Positions 50,087-58,069 of a stretch of DNA of 64,000 nt are shown here, piece after piece (within the stretch, counting starts at the first letter, position 1; the number at the start of each line of letters is the position of its first letter). Below the pieces are notes generated by a model. It worked only from the letters and a program-made list of their open reading frames with translations, had not been told where the DNA came from and searched no databases. The position numbers and the translations under genes are program-made. Origin of the DNA: Fibrobacter succinogenes (GTDB lineage: Bacteria > Fibrobacterota > Fibrobacteria > Fibrobacterales > Fibrobacteraceae); NCBI GenBank assembly GCA_902761355.1, contig CACWJY010000017.1:16491-80490 (forward strand), read 5' to 3'.

Positions 50087-50640
50087 CTTTCCTCCGGGCA
50101 CAGGCTTTTTAAGTAGTCTGCGCTAAAAATGATGCCCTTGCCATCTTCGTCCACGTCCAAGACACAGTCGTCTATCCAGGGGGCGAGGATTGTTTTTGCG
50201 GAAAATTCGCTCTGGAAGGCTTTGTCGAACTTAACGTGAAACGCGTTCACGGTAGGGAGCTCTTCGACTTCAAGAACTTCGCCTATGTCGCGGCCGTCTT
50301 CCAGTTTTACGCGGAACCCAATCAGGTCGTCCAGGTAATATTCACCTTCGGGGGCGGGGAGCCTCTCCGATTCGGGGATCATTACGTCTGCGTTCACGAA
50401 ATGAGTCAGGGATTCCGGCGTGTCGTACCCCTTGAACTTTAATAACCACAGATTGTTTGCAAGCCTGGAATCTTCCAGAGTCAATTGTACCTGTTCACCA
50501 TTGGTCTTCTTTAGCATCACATCCTTAAGCTTCTCATGACGCGTGAGGTCGTGAGTGAACGGCATCGCCTTGATGTAGCCCTTGACGCCATGAGTGCGCA
50601 TGAGCTGGCATACGGTGATGTATTCTTCGGATTCAGACAT
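50083..50640 (-). CDS. rimM: 16S rRNA processing protein RimM
   Basis: RimM assists assembly of the 30S head by binding S19. The ATG at 50640 gives a 185-residue protein starting MSESEEYITVCQLMRTHGVKG, typical for RimM; a longer frame adds 17 unconserved residues. The N-terminal RimM domain (LMRTHGVKGYIKAMPFTH, LTLEDSRLANNLWLLKFKGY) is followed by the PRC barrel (YYLDDLIGFRVKLEDGRDIG, ILAPWIDDCVLDVDEDG). Weak Shine-Dalgarno site. It overlaps trmD by 4 bases. Confidence 0.94.
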   Translation of the reverse strand: MSESEEYITVCQLMRTHGVKGYIKAMPFTHDLTRHEKLKDVMLKKTNGEQVQLTLEDSRLANNLWLLKFKGYDTPESLTHFVNADVMIPESERLPAPEGEYYLDDLIGFRVKLEDGRDIGEVLEVEELPTVNAFHVKFDKAFQSEFSAKTILAPWIDDCVLDVDEDGKGIIFSADYLKSLCPEER

Positions 50641-50729
50641 GAAAGACTTAGTGGGGTTTTGAATCAGCGGAAGGTGGTTACCTTGGTTCAAGCGGGCTTT
50701 TAGGCACGAGGTTTCTTTTCAAGCGAAAA

Positions 50730-51170
50730 TTATGCTTCGGCAGCGGGAGCTTCTGCAGGAGCTTCTGCGGCGGCAGCGGCTTCAGCAGCGGCGGCTTCCT
50801 TAGCGGCCTTTTCAGCTTCGATCTTGGCGAGAGCCTTAGGACCGAGCTTGGCCTTCTTGGCCTTTTCAGCACGCGGAGTAGCGGTCTTGCCTTCGATAGA
50901 ACGGCCAGCGCGGATTTCGTGGAACAGGTCCATGATGCCGACCTTCTTGAGGAGGCTGCGGACGGTGTCAGACGGCTGTGCGCCGGTCTGGAGCCACTTG
51001 AGCACCTTTTCCTGTTCGAACTTGATTTCAGGAGACTTGGTGTTCGGGTTGTAGAAACCCACCTGTTCGATAAAGCTATCGTCGCGAGCCTTGCGGGAGT
51101 CAATCACCACGGCGCGGTAGATGGGGTTGTGACGCTTGCCGAAACGAGCGAGACGGATAACGGTTGCCAT
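50730..51170 (-). CDS. rpsP: 30S ribosomal protein S16 with Ala-rich tail
   Basis: S16 is needed for 30S assembly. The first 80 residues are standard (MATVIRLARFGKRHNPIYRA, VVIDSRKARDDSFIEQVGFYN, EKVLKWLQTGAQPSDTVRSL). Normal S16 ends soon after residue 85. Here about 60 more residues follow: a basic, Lys/Ala-rich part, then an Ala/Glu/Pro-rich low-complexity end (AEAPAEAPAAEA). A GAGG Shine-Dalgarno site precedes the ATG. It leads the operon rpsP-rimM-trmD-rplS. Confidence 0.95.
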   Translation of the reverse strand: MATVIRLARFGKRHNPIYRAVVIDSRKARDDSFIEQVGFYNPNTKSPEIKFEQEKVLKWLQTGAQPSDTVRSLLKKVGIMDLFHEIRAGRSIEGKTATPRAEKAKKAKLGPKALAKIEAEKAAKEAAAAEAAAAAEAPAEAPAAEA

Positions 51171-51240
51171 TTTAACCTCTTTTTGTTTGTTTTCCCGTTT
51201 TTTCAGGGAAAATGGGGTTTGTTCTTATTGTTTTGGGCCA

Positions 51241-51268
51241 AATATAGCAAAAGAATCTTGTTTGTAAA
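51241..51268 (-). promoter_or_regulatory. rpsP operon promoter
   Basis: TTTACA (51263-51268), a 16-base spacer and TATATT (51241-51246) lie on the minus strand about 70 bases before the ATG. Confidence 0.6.
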
Positions 51269-51410
51269 GGACGGCAATGTAAAATTTTTCCGTTCTTTAC
51301 AAATAAATTAACTGTCTAAAAGGGGGATTCAAACTTGTTTTTTCCTTAAAATAGGCTAAAAATGCACTTTTGGGGGGAGTTCCACCCCCTAAATTGTTAT
51401 ATTTTGGGGT

Positions 51411-51623
51411 ATGTCTTATGTCCTCTTATTCATCGCTACCTTGGTGGGTCTTGCTGGTTGCGCCTATTTTTTGCGTAAAAACATCCTTGTAATCCGTGAA
51501 AAGAACAAGAATGAACCCAAGGCTTACAAGCGCAAGATGAATTATGTGCTTACGGGACTGTGGTACGGTTATCTAATCATATTCTTTATCGGATTGACCA
51601 TTAATAATATTGGCAATTGGTAA
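51411..51623 (+). CDS. small two-helix membrane protein
   Basis: A 70-residue protein with a hydrophobic helix at each end (YVLLFIATLVGLAGCAYFL and LTGLWYGYLIIFFIGLTI) and a basic loop (REKNKNEPKAYKRK). I recognise no family. A TATATT hexamer ends 7 bases before the ATG with no Shine-Dalgarno site, so the mRNA may be leaderless. A GGGGGGAGTTCCACCCCC palindrome (51372-51389) lies where the -35 would be. It precedes the polyamine genes by 18 bases and may share their transcript. Confidence 0.6.
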   Translation: MSYVLLFIATLVGLAGCAYFLRKNILVIREKNKNEPKAYKRKMNYVLTGLWYGYLIIFFIGLTINNIGNW

Positions 51624-51641
51624 ACAAAAGGAGTCCATAAA

Positions 51642-52916
51642 ATGGCAAGAGCCTTGATTATCGGTTGTGGCGCCGTCGCCACGGTTGCTATCAAGAAATG
51701 CTGCACTTGCAGCGAAGTCTTCAGCGAAATTTGCATCGCGAGCCGCCACCGCGAAAACTGCGAAAAGCTCGCTCAGGAATTGCGCCCGAATACGAAGACG
51801 GTCATTACGACTGCCGCCGTAGATGCAGACAAGGCCGAGAACGTTGCCAAGCTCATCAAGGAATACAAGCCCGACTTGGTCATGAACATTGCGCTCCCGT
51901 ACCAGGATCTCGCCATCATGGACGCCTGCCTTGAATGTGGCGTGAACTACATGGACACGGCCAACTACGAACCCGAAAACATCGACGATCCGGAGTGGCG
52001 CAAGGTCTACGATAAGCGCTGCAAGGAACAGGGTTTCAGCGCCTACTTCGACTATAGCTGGCAGTGGGCATACAAAGAAAAGTTTGAAAAGGCCGGCCTC
52101 ACGGCACTCCTCGGTTCCGGCTTTGACCCGGGTGTATCTCAGGCCTACTGCGCCTACGCCCTCAAGCACCAGTTCGACACCATCGAAGAAATCGACATCC
52201 TCGACTGCAACGGCGGCGATCACGGTTACAAGTTTGCTACCAACTTCAACCCCGAAATCAACCTCCGCGAAGTGTCTGCTCCGGGTAGTTACTGGGATAC
52301 CGACGCTAACGGCAAGGGCCACTGGGTTGAAATCCCGGCCATGAGCATCAAGCGCGTGTACAACTTCGACCAGGTCGGTCAGAAGGACATGTACCTCTTG
52401 CATCACGAAGAAATCGAATCGCTGGCCCAGAACATTCCGGGCGTGAAGCGCATCCGCTTCTTCATGACGTTCGGTCAGAGCTACCTCGACCACATGCGCT
52501 GCCTCGAAGACGTGGGCATGCTCAGCACGCAGCCGATCAAGTTCCAGGGTCAGGACATCGTTCCGATCCAGTTCCTCAAGGCTCTGTTGCCGGATCCGGC
52601 AAGCCTCGGTCCTCGCACCGTCGGTAAGACCAACATCGGTTGCATTTTCAAGGGCAAGAAGGATGGCAAGGACAAGACCTACTACCTGTATAACGTTTGC
52701 GACCACCAGGAATGCTACAAGGAACTCGGCAGCCAGGCTATCGCTTACACCACCGGTGTGCCGGCAATGTGCGGTGCTATGATGGTGCTTACTGGCAATT
52801 GGAACAAGCCGGGTGTGCATACGGTCGAAGAATTCGACCCGGATCCGTTCATGGAAGCCCTCACCAAGTACGGCCTCCCGTGGAAGGAAAACTTCAATCC
52901 CGTCCTCGTTGACTAG
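51642..52916 (+). CDS. carboxynorspermidine dehydrogenase-like protein
   Basis: A 424-residue saccharopine-dehydrogenase-family protein. The Rossmann start is ALIIGCGAVATVAIKK, followed by CIASRHRENCEKLAQEL, NYMDTANYEPENIDD, TALLGSGFDPGVSQAYCAYA and LDCNGGDHGYKFATNFNPEI. The family includes carboxy(nor)spermidine dehydrogenase, which condenses a diamine with aspartate semialdehyde using NADPH in the alternative spermidine pathway. speA immediately downstream supports this over lysine metabolism. A GGAG Shine-Dalgarno site is present. The decarboxylase NspC that completes the pathway is not in the window. Confidence 0.85.
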   Translation: MARALIIGCGAVATVAIKKCCTCSEVFSEICIASRHRENCEKLAQELRPNTKTVITTAAVDADKAENVAKLIKEYKPDLVMNIALPYQDLAIMDACLECGVNYMDTANYEPENIDDPEWRKVYDKRCKEQGFSAYFDYSWQWAYKEKFEKAGLTALLGSGFDPGVSQAYCAYALKHQFDTIEEIDILDCNGGDHGYKFATNFNPEINLREVSAPGSYWDTDANGKGHWVEIPAMSIKRVYNFDQVGQKDMYLLHHEEIESLAQNIPGVKRIRFFMTFGQSYLDHMRCLEDVGMLSTQPIKFQGQDIVPIQFLKALLPDPASLGPRTVGKTNIGCIFKGKKDGKDKTYYLYNVCDHQECYKELGSQAIAYTTGVPAMCGAMMVLTGNWNKPGVHTVEEFDPDPFMEALTKYGLPWKENFNPVLVD

Positions 52917-52927
52917 AGAGACTCGAA

Positions 52928-54826
52928 ATGAAAAAATGGCGCATTGACGATTCCCGCGACTTGTACAACGTCAAGGGTTGGGGCGTAAACTACTTTGACA
53001 TCAACGAAAAGGGCCATGCCACGGTACATCCGCTTAAGGATGGCGGTCCGGACATCGACCTGTACGAATTGGTGCAGGAACTTTCGCTCCGCGATGTTTC
53101 GACTCCGATGCTGTTGCGCTTTCCGGATATTCTGGACAGCCGCATCGAGAAGATTAACGAATGCTTTAACAAGGCCCGCAAGGAATACGGTTTCAACGGG
53201 AGCTACTACAGCATTTTCCCGATCAAGGTGAACCAGCAACGCGCCGTGCTCGAAGAAATCGTCAGCCACGGCAAGAAGTACAACATCGGTCTCGAAGCTG
53301 GTTCCAAGCCGGAACTGCATGCAGTACTCGCGAACATGGATAATCCGGATTCGCTGATTATCTGCAACGGTTACAAGGACGAAGACTTTATCGAACTGGC
53401 TCTCCTTGCTCAGAAGATGGGCAAGAAGATTTTCGTCGTCGTCGAAAAGATGAACGAACTCCACCTGGTGGTGGAACTTTCTCGTCGAATCGGTGTGCGC
53501 CCGAACATCGGCATTCGCATCAAGCTTGCGAGCTCCGGTAGCGGCAAGTGGGAAGAATCCGGTGGATACCACAGCAAGTTCGGCTTGAACAGTTCCGAAC
53601 TGTTGGAAGCTCTCGACTACATCAAGGAAGAGAAGATGGAAGACTGCATGAAGCTCATCCACTTCCACCTGGGTAGCCAGATTACCAACATTCGCCATAT
53701 CAAGAGCGGCCTTCGCGAAGTTTCTCAGTTCTACGTGCAAATTAAGAAGATGGGCATGGGCCTTGAATTCGTGGACGTGGGCGGCGGTCTTGGCGTGGAT
53801 TACGACGGTACCCGCAGTTCCAATGCAAGTTCTGTGAACTACTCCATTCAGGAATACGCAAACGACGTGGTGTATGCCATGTTCGAAGCTTGCGAAAATG
53901 GTGGTGTAGCCCACCCGAATATTATCGCGGAATCTGGCCGTGCTTTAGCGGCACATCATTCCATCTTGGTGTTTAACGTCTTGGAAACGGCTGGTCAGGC
54001 TTTCTTCGACGAAAACATTCACGAAATCGACGACAACGCCCCTGACGCCCTGAAGGATCTTTACGGCATCTACAAGGGACTCACTCCGAAGAACTTGCTT
54101 GAAAGCTGGCATGATGCCATTCAGTTGAACGATGACGTGCTCAATGGTTTTAAGGTGGGCGATTACGACTTGCCGACCCGCGCCATGTGTGAACGCCTGT
54201 TCTGGAGCATTGTGCGCAAGGTGGATCTTTTGGCCAAGGACCTGCGCCATCCGCCTTACGAACTCAGTGAACTTCCGCGCCTGTTGGCACAGAAGTATTT
54301 CTGCAACTTCAGCTTGTTCCAGAGCCTGCCGGACAGCTGGGGCGTAGACCAGGTCTTCCCGCTCATGCCGATTCAGCGTCTGAACGAAGAACCGACTGTC
54401 GAAACCACGCTGCAGGATGTCACTTGCGACTCCGACGGTAAAATCGATATGTTCGTGCGCGGTGGCGACGTAAGCCGCACACTCCCGTTGCATGAACTCA
54501 AGAACGGCGAGCCGTACTACATCGCCGTTTACCTCGTGGGTGCCTATCAGGAAATCCTCGGAGACTTGCATAACCTCTTCGGCGATACCAACGCCGTCCA
54601 TATCGTCTGCAACGAAAAGGGCGGCTACGAAATCGACAAGATTATCGACGGTGAATCCGTAGAAGATGTGCTTGACTACGTGAACTTCAGCGACAAGGCT
54701 CTCGTACGCACCATGGAAAACTGGGTGTCTCGCTCCGTGAAGGAAGGAAAGATCAGCCTGCAAGAAGGTAAGGAATTCCTGAACATTTACCGCGGCGGCC
54801 TGTACGGTTACACGTACTTGGAGTAA
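52928..54826 (+). CDS. speA: biosynthetic arginine decarboxylase
   Basis: SpeA converts arginine to agmatine, the first step from arginine to putrescine. The 632-residue length is typical of the bacterial biosynthetic form (fold III, alanine-racemase-like). The PLP-binding Lys100 lies in FPIKVNQQR. Other conserved parts are GLEAGSKPELHAVLA, IHFHLGSQITNI, FVDVGGGLGVDYDG, ESGRALAAHHS and MCERLFWSIV. It follows the dehydrogenase gene by 11 bases, so the two should be cotranscribed. Agmatine deiminase or agmatinase genes are not in the window. Confidence 0.95.
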   Translation: MKKWRIDDSRDLYNVKGWGVNYFDINEKGHATVHPLKDGGPDIDLYELVQELSLRDVSTPMLLRFPDILDSRIEKINECFNKARKEYGFNGSYYSIFPIKVNQQRAVLEEIVSHGKKYNIGLEAGSKPELHAVLANMDNPDSLIICNGYKDEDFIELALLAQKMGKKIFVVVEKMNELHLVVELSRRIGVRPNIGIRIKLASSGSGKWEESGGYHSKFGLNSSELLEALDYIKEEKMEDCMKLIHFHLGSQITNIRHIKSGLREVSQFYVQIKKMGMGLEFVDVGGGLGVDYDGTRSSNASSVNYSIQEYANDVVYAMFEACENGGVAHPNIIAESGRALAAHHSILVFNVLETAGQAFFDENIHEIDDNAPDALKDLYGIYKGLTPKNLLESWHDAIQLNDDVLNGFKVGDYDLPTRAMCERLFWSIVRKVDLLAKDLRHPPYELSELPRLLAQKYFCNFSLFQSLPDSWGVDQVFPLMPIQRLNEEPTVETTLQDVTCDSDGKIDMFVRGGDVSRTLPLHELKNGEPYYIAVYLVGAYQEILGDLHNLFGDTNAVHIVCNEKGGYEIDKIIDGESVEDVLDYVNFSDKALVRTMENWVSRSVKEGKISLQEGKEFLNIYRGGLYGYTYLE

Positions 54827-54870
54827 ACGGTAAAAGTGTAACGATTCCGAAAAATTTATAGTTTATAATT

Positions 54871-54903
54871 AAAGCCTCGCCCAAAATAATGGCGAGGCTT
54901 TTT
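54871..54903. terminator. bidirectional intrinsic terminator
   Basis: AAAGCCTCGCC and GGCGAGGCTTT arms enclose an AAAATAAT loop, with a T-run to the right. It separates speA from the convergent metF. Confidence 0.92.
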
Positions 54904-54922
54904 GCATTTTGAAAGACTATGA

Positions 54923-55810
54923 TTAAGCGAAGTTCTTTCCGAGAATCGCGGTAACGTTCTTGAGGATTCCTTCGGCTACGTCCGGCTTGTTCATCGAGTA
55001 GACGTGGACGTTGGTGATGCCGTTTGCGTACAGGTCAATGATTTGGTCGCTTGCATAGATGATGCCAGCTTGTTTCATGGCCTCGGGGTCGCTTCCAAAT
55101 TTGTCGACGAGCGACTTGAAACGCTGCGGCATAAACGATCCGGAAAGCTTGATGGCGCGCTCCACCTGGTTTGCATTTGTAATCGGCATAATGCCGGGGA
55201 GCACCGGGCAGGTGACGCCTGCGTCACGCAGCTTGTAGAGGAAACTGAAGAACAGGTTGTTGTCGAAGATCATCTGAGTCGTGAGAAAATCGGCGCCTGC
55301 GTCGACCTTTTCTTTAAGGTGCTTGATGTCTTCGGCCTGGTTTGCACTTTCGGGATGTTTTTCGGGGTAGCAGGCGGCGCCGATACAGAAGTCGGCGTCA
55401 GAGGCCTTGAGCTCGCGGATGAGTTCTACGGCGTAATGGTAGTCGCAGTTGTCGCGGCCCTTTTCGATGAGTTCCGGAGTCAAGTCGCCGCGGAGTGCCA
55501 TGACGTTTTTGATACCGGCGGCCTTCATGTCTTCAATGCGCTGGTGCACGGTTTCCTTGCTGCTAGAAACACAGGTAAGGTGTGCGAGCATCGGAATGCC
55601 GAACTTCTCCTTGAGATTCTTGGCAATGTCAAGAGTGAAGTGGCTTACGCCGCCGCCTGCGCCGTAAGTCACGCTCATAAAGGCGGGTCCAAGGGCTGCA
55701 ATCGATTCGGTGGCGGCTTTTACGCTTTCGAAGCTCGTCTCCTTTTTCGGCGGGAACACTTCGAACGACAGGCTCATCTTGTCTTGCTTCAGAATGTCTA
55801 CAATCTTCAT
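54923..55810 (-). CDS. metF: 5,10-methylenetetrahydrofolate reductase
   Basis: MetF reduces 5,10-methylene-THF to 5-methyl-THF, the methyl donor for methionine synthesis. The 295-residue flavoprotein has SFEVFPPKKETSFESVKAAT, FMSVTYGAGGGVSHFTLDIA, HLTCVSSSKE, NVMALRGDLTP and DFLTTQMIFDNNLFF. Length and sequence match the bacterial, NADH-linked type. GGAG precedes the ATG by 6 bases and lies in a possible leader pseudoknot. Confidence 0.96.
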   Translation of the reverse strand: MKIVDILKQDKMSLSFEVFPPKKETSFESVKAATESIAALGPAFMSVTYGAGGGVSHFTLDIAKNLKEKFGIPMLAHLTCVSSSKETVHQRIEDMKAAGIKNVMALRGDLTPELIEKGRDNCDYHYAVELIRELKASDADFCIGAACYPEKHPESANQAEDIKHLKEKVDAGADFLTTQMIFDNNLFFSFLYKLRDAGVTCPVLPGIMPITNANQVERAIKLSGSFMPQRFKSLVDKFGSDPEAMKQAGIIYASDQIIDLYANGITNVHVYSMNKPDVAEGILKNVTAILGKNFA

Positions 55811-55815
55811 AATTT

Positions 55816-55841
55816 CTCCGTGGGCGGGCGAACCGGCACCC
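55816..55841 (-). promoter_or_regulatory. possible metF leader pseudoknot
   Basis: On the minus strand GGGTG (55837-55841) can pair with CGCCC (55826-55830), and loop bases CCG (55834-55836) with CGG (55818-55820), which overlaps the Shine-Dalgarno CGGAG. Such a fold would couple ribosome access to RNA structure. The second helix is only 3 bp, so this is tentative; it matches no riboswitch consensus that I can recall. Confidence 0.25.
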
Positions 55842-55900
55842 TAAGTCTATGCAAATATGTTAATACATGCATAAATATAGTAAAAATCTAAAAATAAAGT

Positions 55901-56245
55901 TTAATCCGCGCAAAGTTTGCCGAGTTCATCCTTCTTTTCGAGGATGGAGTTGAGCAGGCTTTTGTAATCCATGTCGGTTTCGCTGCGCAACAATTCGGTG
56001 ATTTCAACAACCGGCGTATAAATTGGCGTGAGCGAGAGGTTTCCGAGAACACCCTTTAGCGCATGGGCCGCCTCGAAAGCGGTTTTCGGGTCTTTCGCGG
56101 CAATGGAATCCTTGAGTTTGTCGAAATTGCCCTCGCCGGGAATGGTCGCCACGAGCTTCAGGTATAGGGCCTCGTTTCCGAAACAGCGTGCAAGCCCTTC
56201 GGCGGTATTTGCTCCAAAAGCGTTCAGTTTTTCGATGGTGATCAT
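55901..56245 (-). CDS. histidine phosphotransfer (HPt) protein
   Basis: A 114-residue HPt protein, the shuttle of multi-step phosphorelays. The phosphorylatable His61 lies in TAFEAAHALKGVLGNLSL, the HPt signature (H-x-L-K-G). The rest is a predicted four-helix bundle. The ATG overlaps the stop of the REC-EAL gene (ATGA), so the two proteins are translated together. That makes the REC domain of the EAL protein its likely target. The hybrid kinases across the divergent gap are likely donors. Confidence 0.88.
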   Translation of the reverse strand: MITIEKLNAFGANTAEGLARCFGNEALYLKLVATIPGEGNFDKLKDSIAAKDPKTAFEAAHALKGVLGNLSLTPIYTPVVEITELLRSETDMDYKSLLNSILEKKDELGKLCAD

Positions 56246-57945
56246 GCGTTTCTCCGGAGTTCAAGTTCCTTTTCGATGAATGGTACAAAGTCCTTCGGCG
56301 GAACCGGTTTAGAGAAGTAGTATCCCTGGATGATTTGGCATCCCATATCCTTGAGCGTCTTGAGCTGCGACGGCGTTTCCACGCCTTCGGCCACGGCTGG
56401 GATCTTGAGGAATTTTGCGATGCCCGCCACGAGTTCCACGAGCTTCAGGTTGCGTTCGTCCTTTTCCATGTTGCGTACAAACGACATGTCGATTTTCAGG
56501 ATGTCGATGGGGAGCGTCGTAATCATGTTCAGCGAGGAATATCCTGAACCGAAGTCGTCCATCTCGATGCGGAAGCCCTTCTTGCGCAGGTTCTCGATGA
56601 CCTCGATAAGGCGTTCCATGTTCTCGCAGTAGGCGCTCTCGGTCACTTCCAGCATATATTCTCTAGGCGAAAGTCCATTTTCGTCCAGGAGTCGCATCAG
56701 TTTGGTTTCCAGTTCCGGATCCAGGATGTCGATGCGGGAAACGTTCACCGAAACAGGGACCGTCACGCCGAATTCGTCCTTCCATTGGCGGATTTGCCTT
56801 GCGACTTCGTTCCAGACAAAGTTGTCCACCTTCTGGATAAGTCCGTTTCCTTCGAACAGCGGAATAAATTCGCCCGGGCTTATGAATCCGAGCGTCGGAT
56901 GTATCCAGCGGATAAGTGCTTCGGCGCTGGTGAGCCGCGGCGTGTCGCCTTCGATGTTGTATTTCGGCTGGTAGTAGACGACCAGGTTCTTATTGTCTAG
57001 GGCGCTCTGCAAGTCGCGGATGAGTGTTTCCTCGAACATGTAGCGGGAATGCATCTCGTTGTTGTAGCGGGTGAACGACTGGCTTAGGTCGCCTCGGTTC
57101 TTGTCGCAGGCGGCTTTTGCGCGGTCAAACCAGGCCTCGATTTCTACGTTGCGGTCCACGTTTTCCCAGAGGCCGCAGCGTACGCGAATGTGGTTTACCT
57201 CGAAGAATTCTGTAAGGATTCCCTGGACTATGTTGCGGATGTTGTCGTAGTTTTCCTGGTGGGTCGCAAAGATGTAGAAGGTGTCTGCGTCTGCACGGCA
57301 GGCGATGGCGTTCATGGGGGCAAGTTCCTTTTCGAGGGCTTCGCCGATTTCGGCAAGCAGGTGGTCGCCGAAATCTCTTCCGCAAAATTCGTTCACCAAA
57401 TGGAATTGCTCGATGTCGAAGACGATTGCGTCGCGGGGAATGTCCCTGCTCCACAGTTCGATTTGGCGGATGTATTCAAAGAAGTAGTCCTTGGTGTAAA
57501 GACCGGAAATATGGTCGCGTTCCGTCTGGCGGATAATATCCCTGTCTTCGCAGAGCTCGATAATCCTTTCGCAGCGGGCGAGAACCACCTCGGGCATATC
57601 GAAGGGTTTGGCGATAAAGTCGGCGGCACCCAGTTTGAGACTGCGGACTTCGGATTCCTTTTCGGAGGTCATCACGATGACCGGAATCCGCTTGAGTGTT
57701 TCGGTGGTTTCTCTTTTTTTCAGGAATTCAAACCCGTCCATCACGGGCATGAGCAGGTCCAGCAGGATAAGCGAGAACCGCTTGTCTTGCCTGGAGAGTG
57801 CTGCGAGGGCTTCCTTGGCGTTGTCGGCATATTCGACGTCGTAGTTCACGGAAAGGATATTACCCAGGATTTCTCGGTTTACCACCTCGTCGTCTACGAT
57901 AAGGACGTGTCTTTTGATGGTAGTGATCTGGCGTAGTTTTTTCAT
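56242..57945 (-). CDS. REC - degenerate GGDEF - EAL phosphodiesterase
   Basis: A 567-residue response regulator. The receiver domain (residues 12-125) has VDDE, phosphoacceptor Asp63 (LLDLLMPVMDG), a Thr in VIVMTSEKE and Lys113 (AKPF). The GGDEF domain (about 145-290) has lost its signature: Arg217-Ala-Asp-Ala-Asp221 replaces GGDEF, so it should not make cyclic-di-GMP. The EAL domain (about 305-560) keeps Glu342 (AEAL), Asn401 (SVNVS), EVTE (433-436), DDFG (463-466), Lys484 and Glu520 with EGVET, so it should hydrolyse cyclic-di-GMP. It overlaps the HPt gene. Confidence 0.92.
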   Translation of the reverse strand: MKKLRQITTIKRHVLIVDDEVVNREILGNILSVNYDVEYADNAKEALAALSRQDKRFSLILLDLLMPVMDGFEFLKKRETTETLKRIPVIVMTSEKESEVRSLKLGAADFIAKPFDMPEVVLARCERIIELCEDRDIIRQTERDHISGLYTKDYFFEYIRQIELWSRDIPRDAIVFDIEQFHLVNEFCGRDFGDHLLAEIGEALEKELAPMNAIACRADADTFYIFATHQENYDNIRNIVQGILTEFFEVNHIRVRCGLWENVDRNVEIEAWFDRAKAACDKNRGDLSQSFTRYNNEMHSRYMFEETLIRDLQSALDNKNLVVYYQPKYNIEGDTPRLTSAEALIRWIHPTLGFISPGEFIPLFEGNGLIQKVDNFVWNEVARQIRQWKDEFGVTVPVSVNVSRIDILDPELETKLMRLLDENGLSPREYMLEVTESAYCENMERLIEVIENLRKKGFRIEMDDFGSGYSSLNMITTLPIDILKIDMSFVRNMEKDERNLKLVELVAGIAKFLKIPAVAEGVETPSQLKTLKDMGCQIIQGYYFSKPVPPKDFVPFIEKELELRRNA

Positions 57946-58069
57946 TTGAAAAATTCCTTGTATCCGTAGATAAATATATGTAAAAAGAAATAAAAAAGTA
58001 ACAACATGCGCGGCAAAGAGTTTTTTTTTAGATATCTTTAAAACTGAATTACCAAATTACGAGGTCTCC

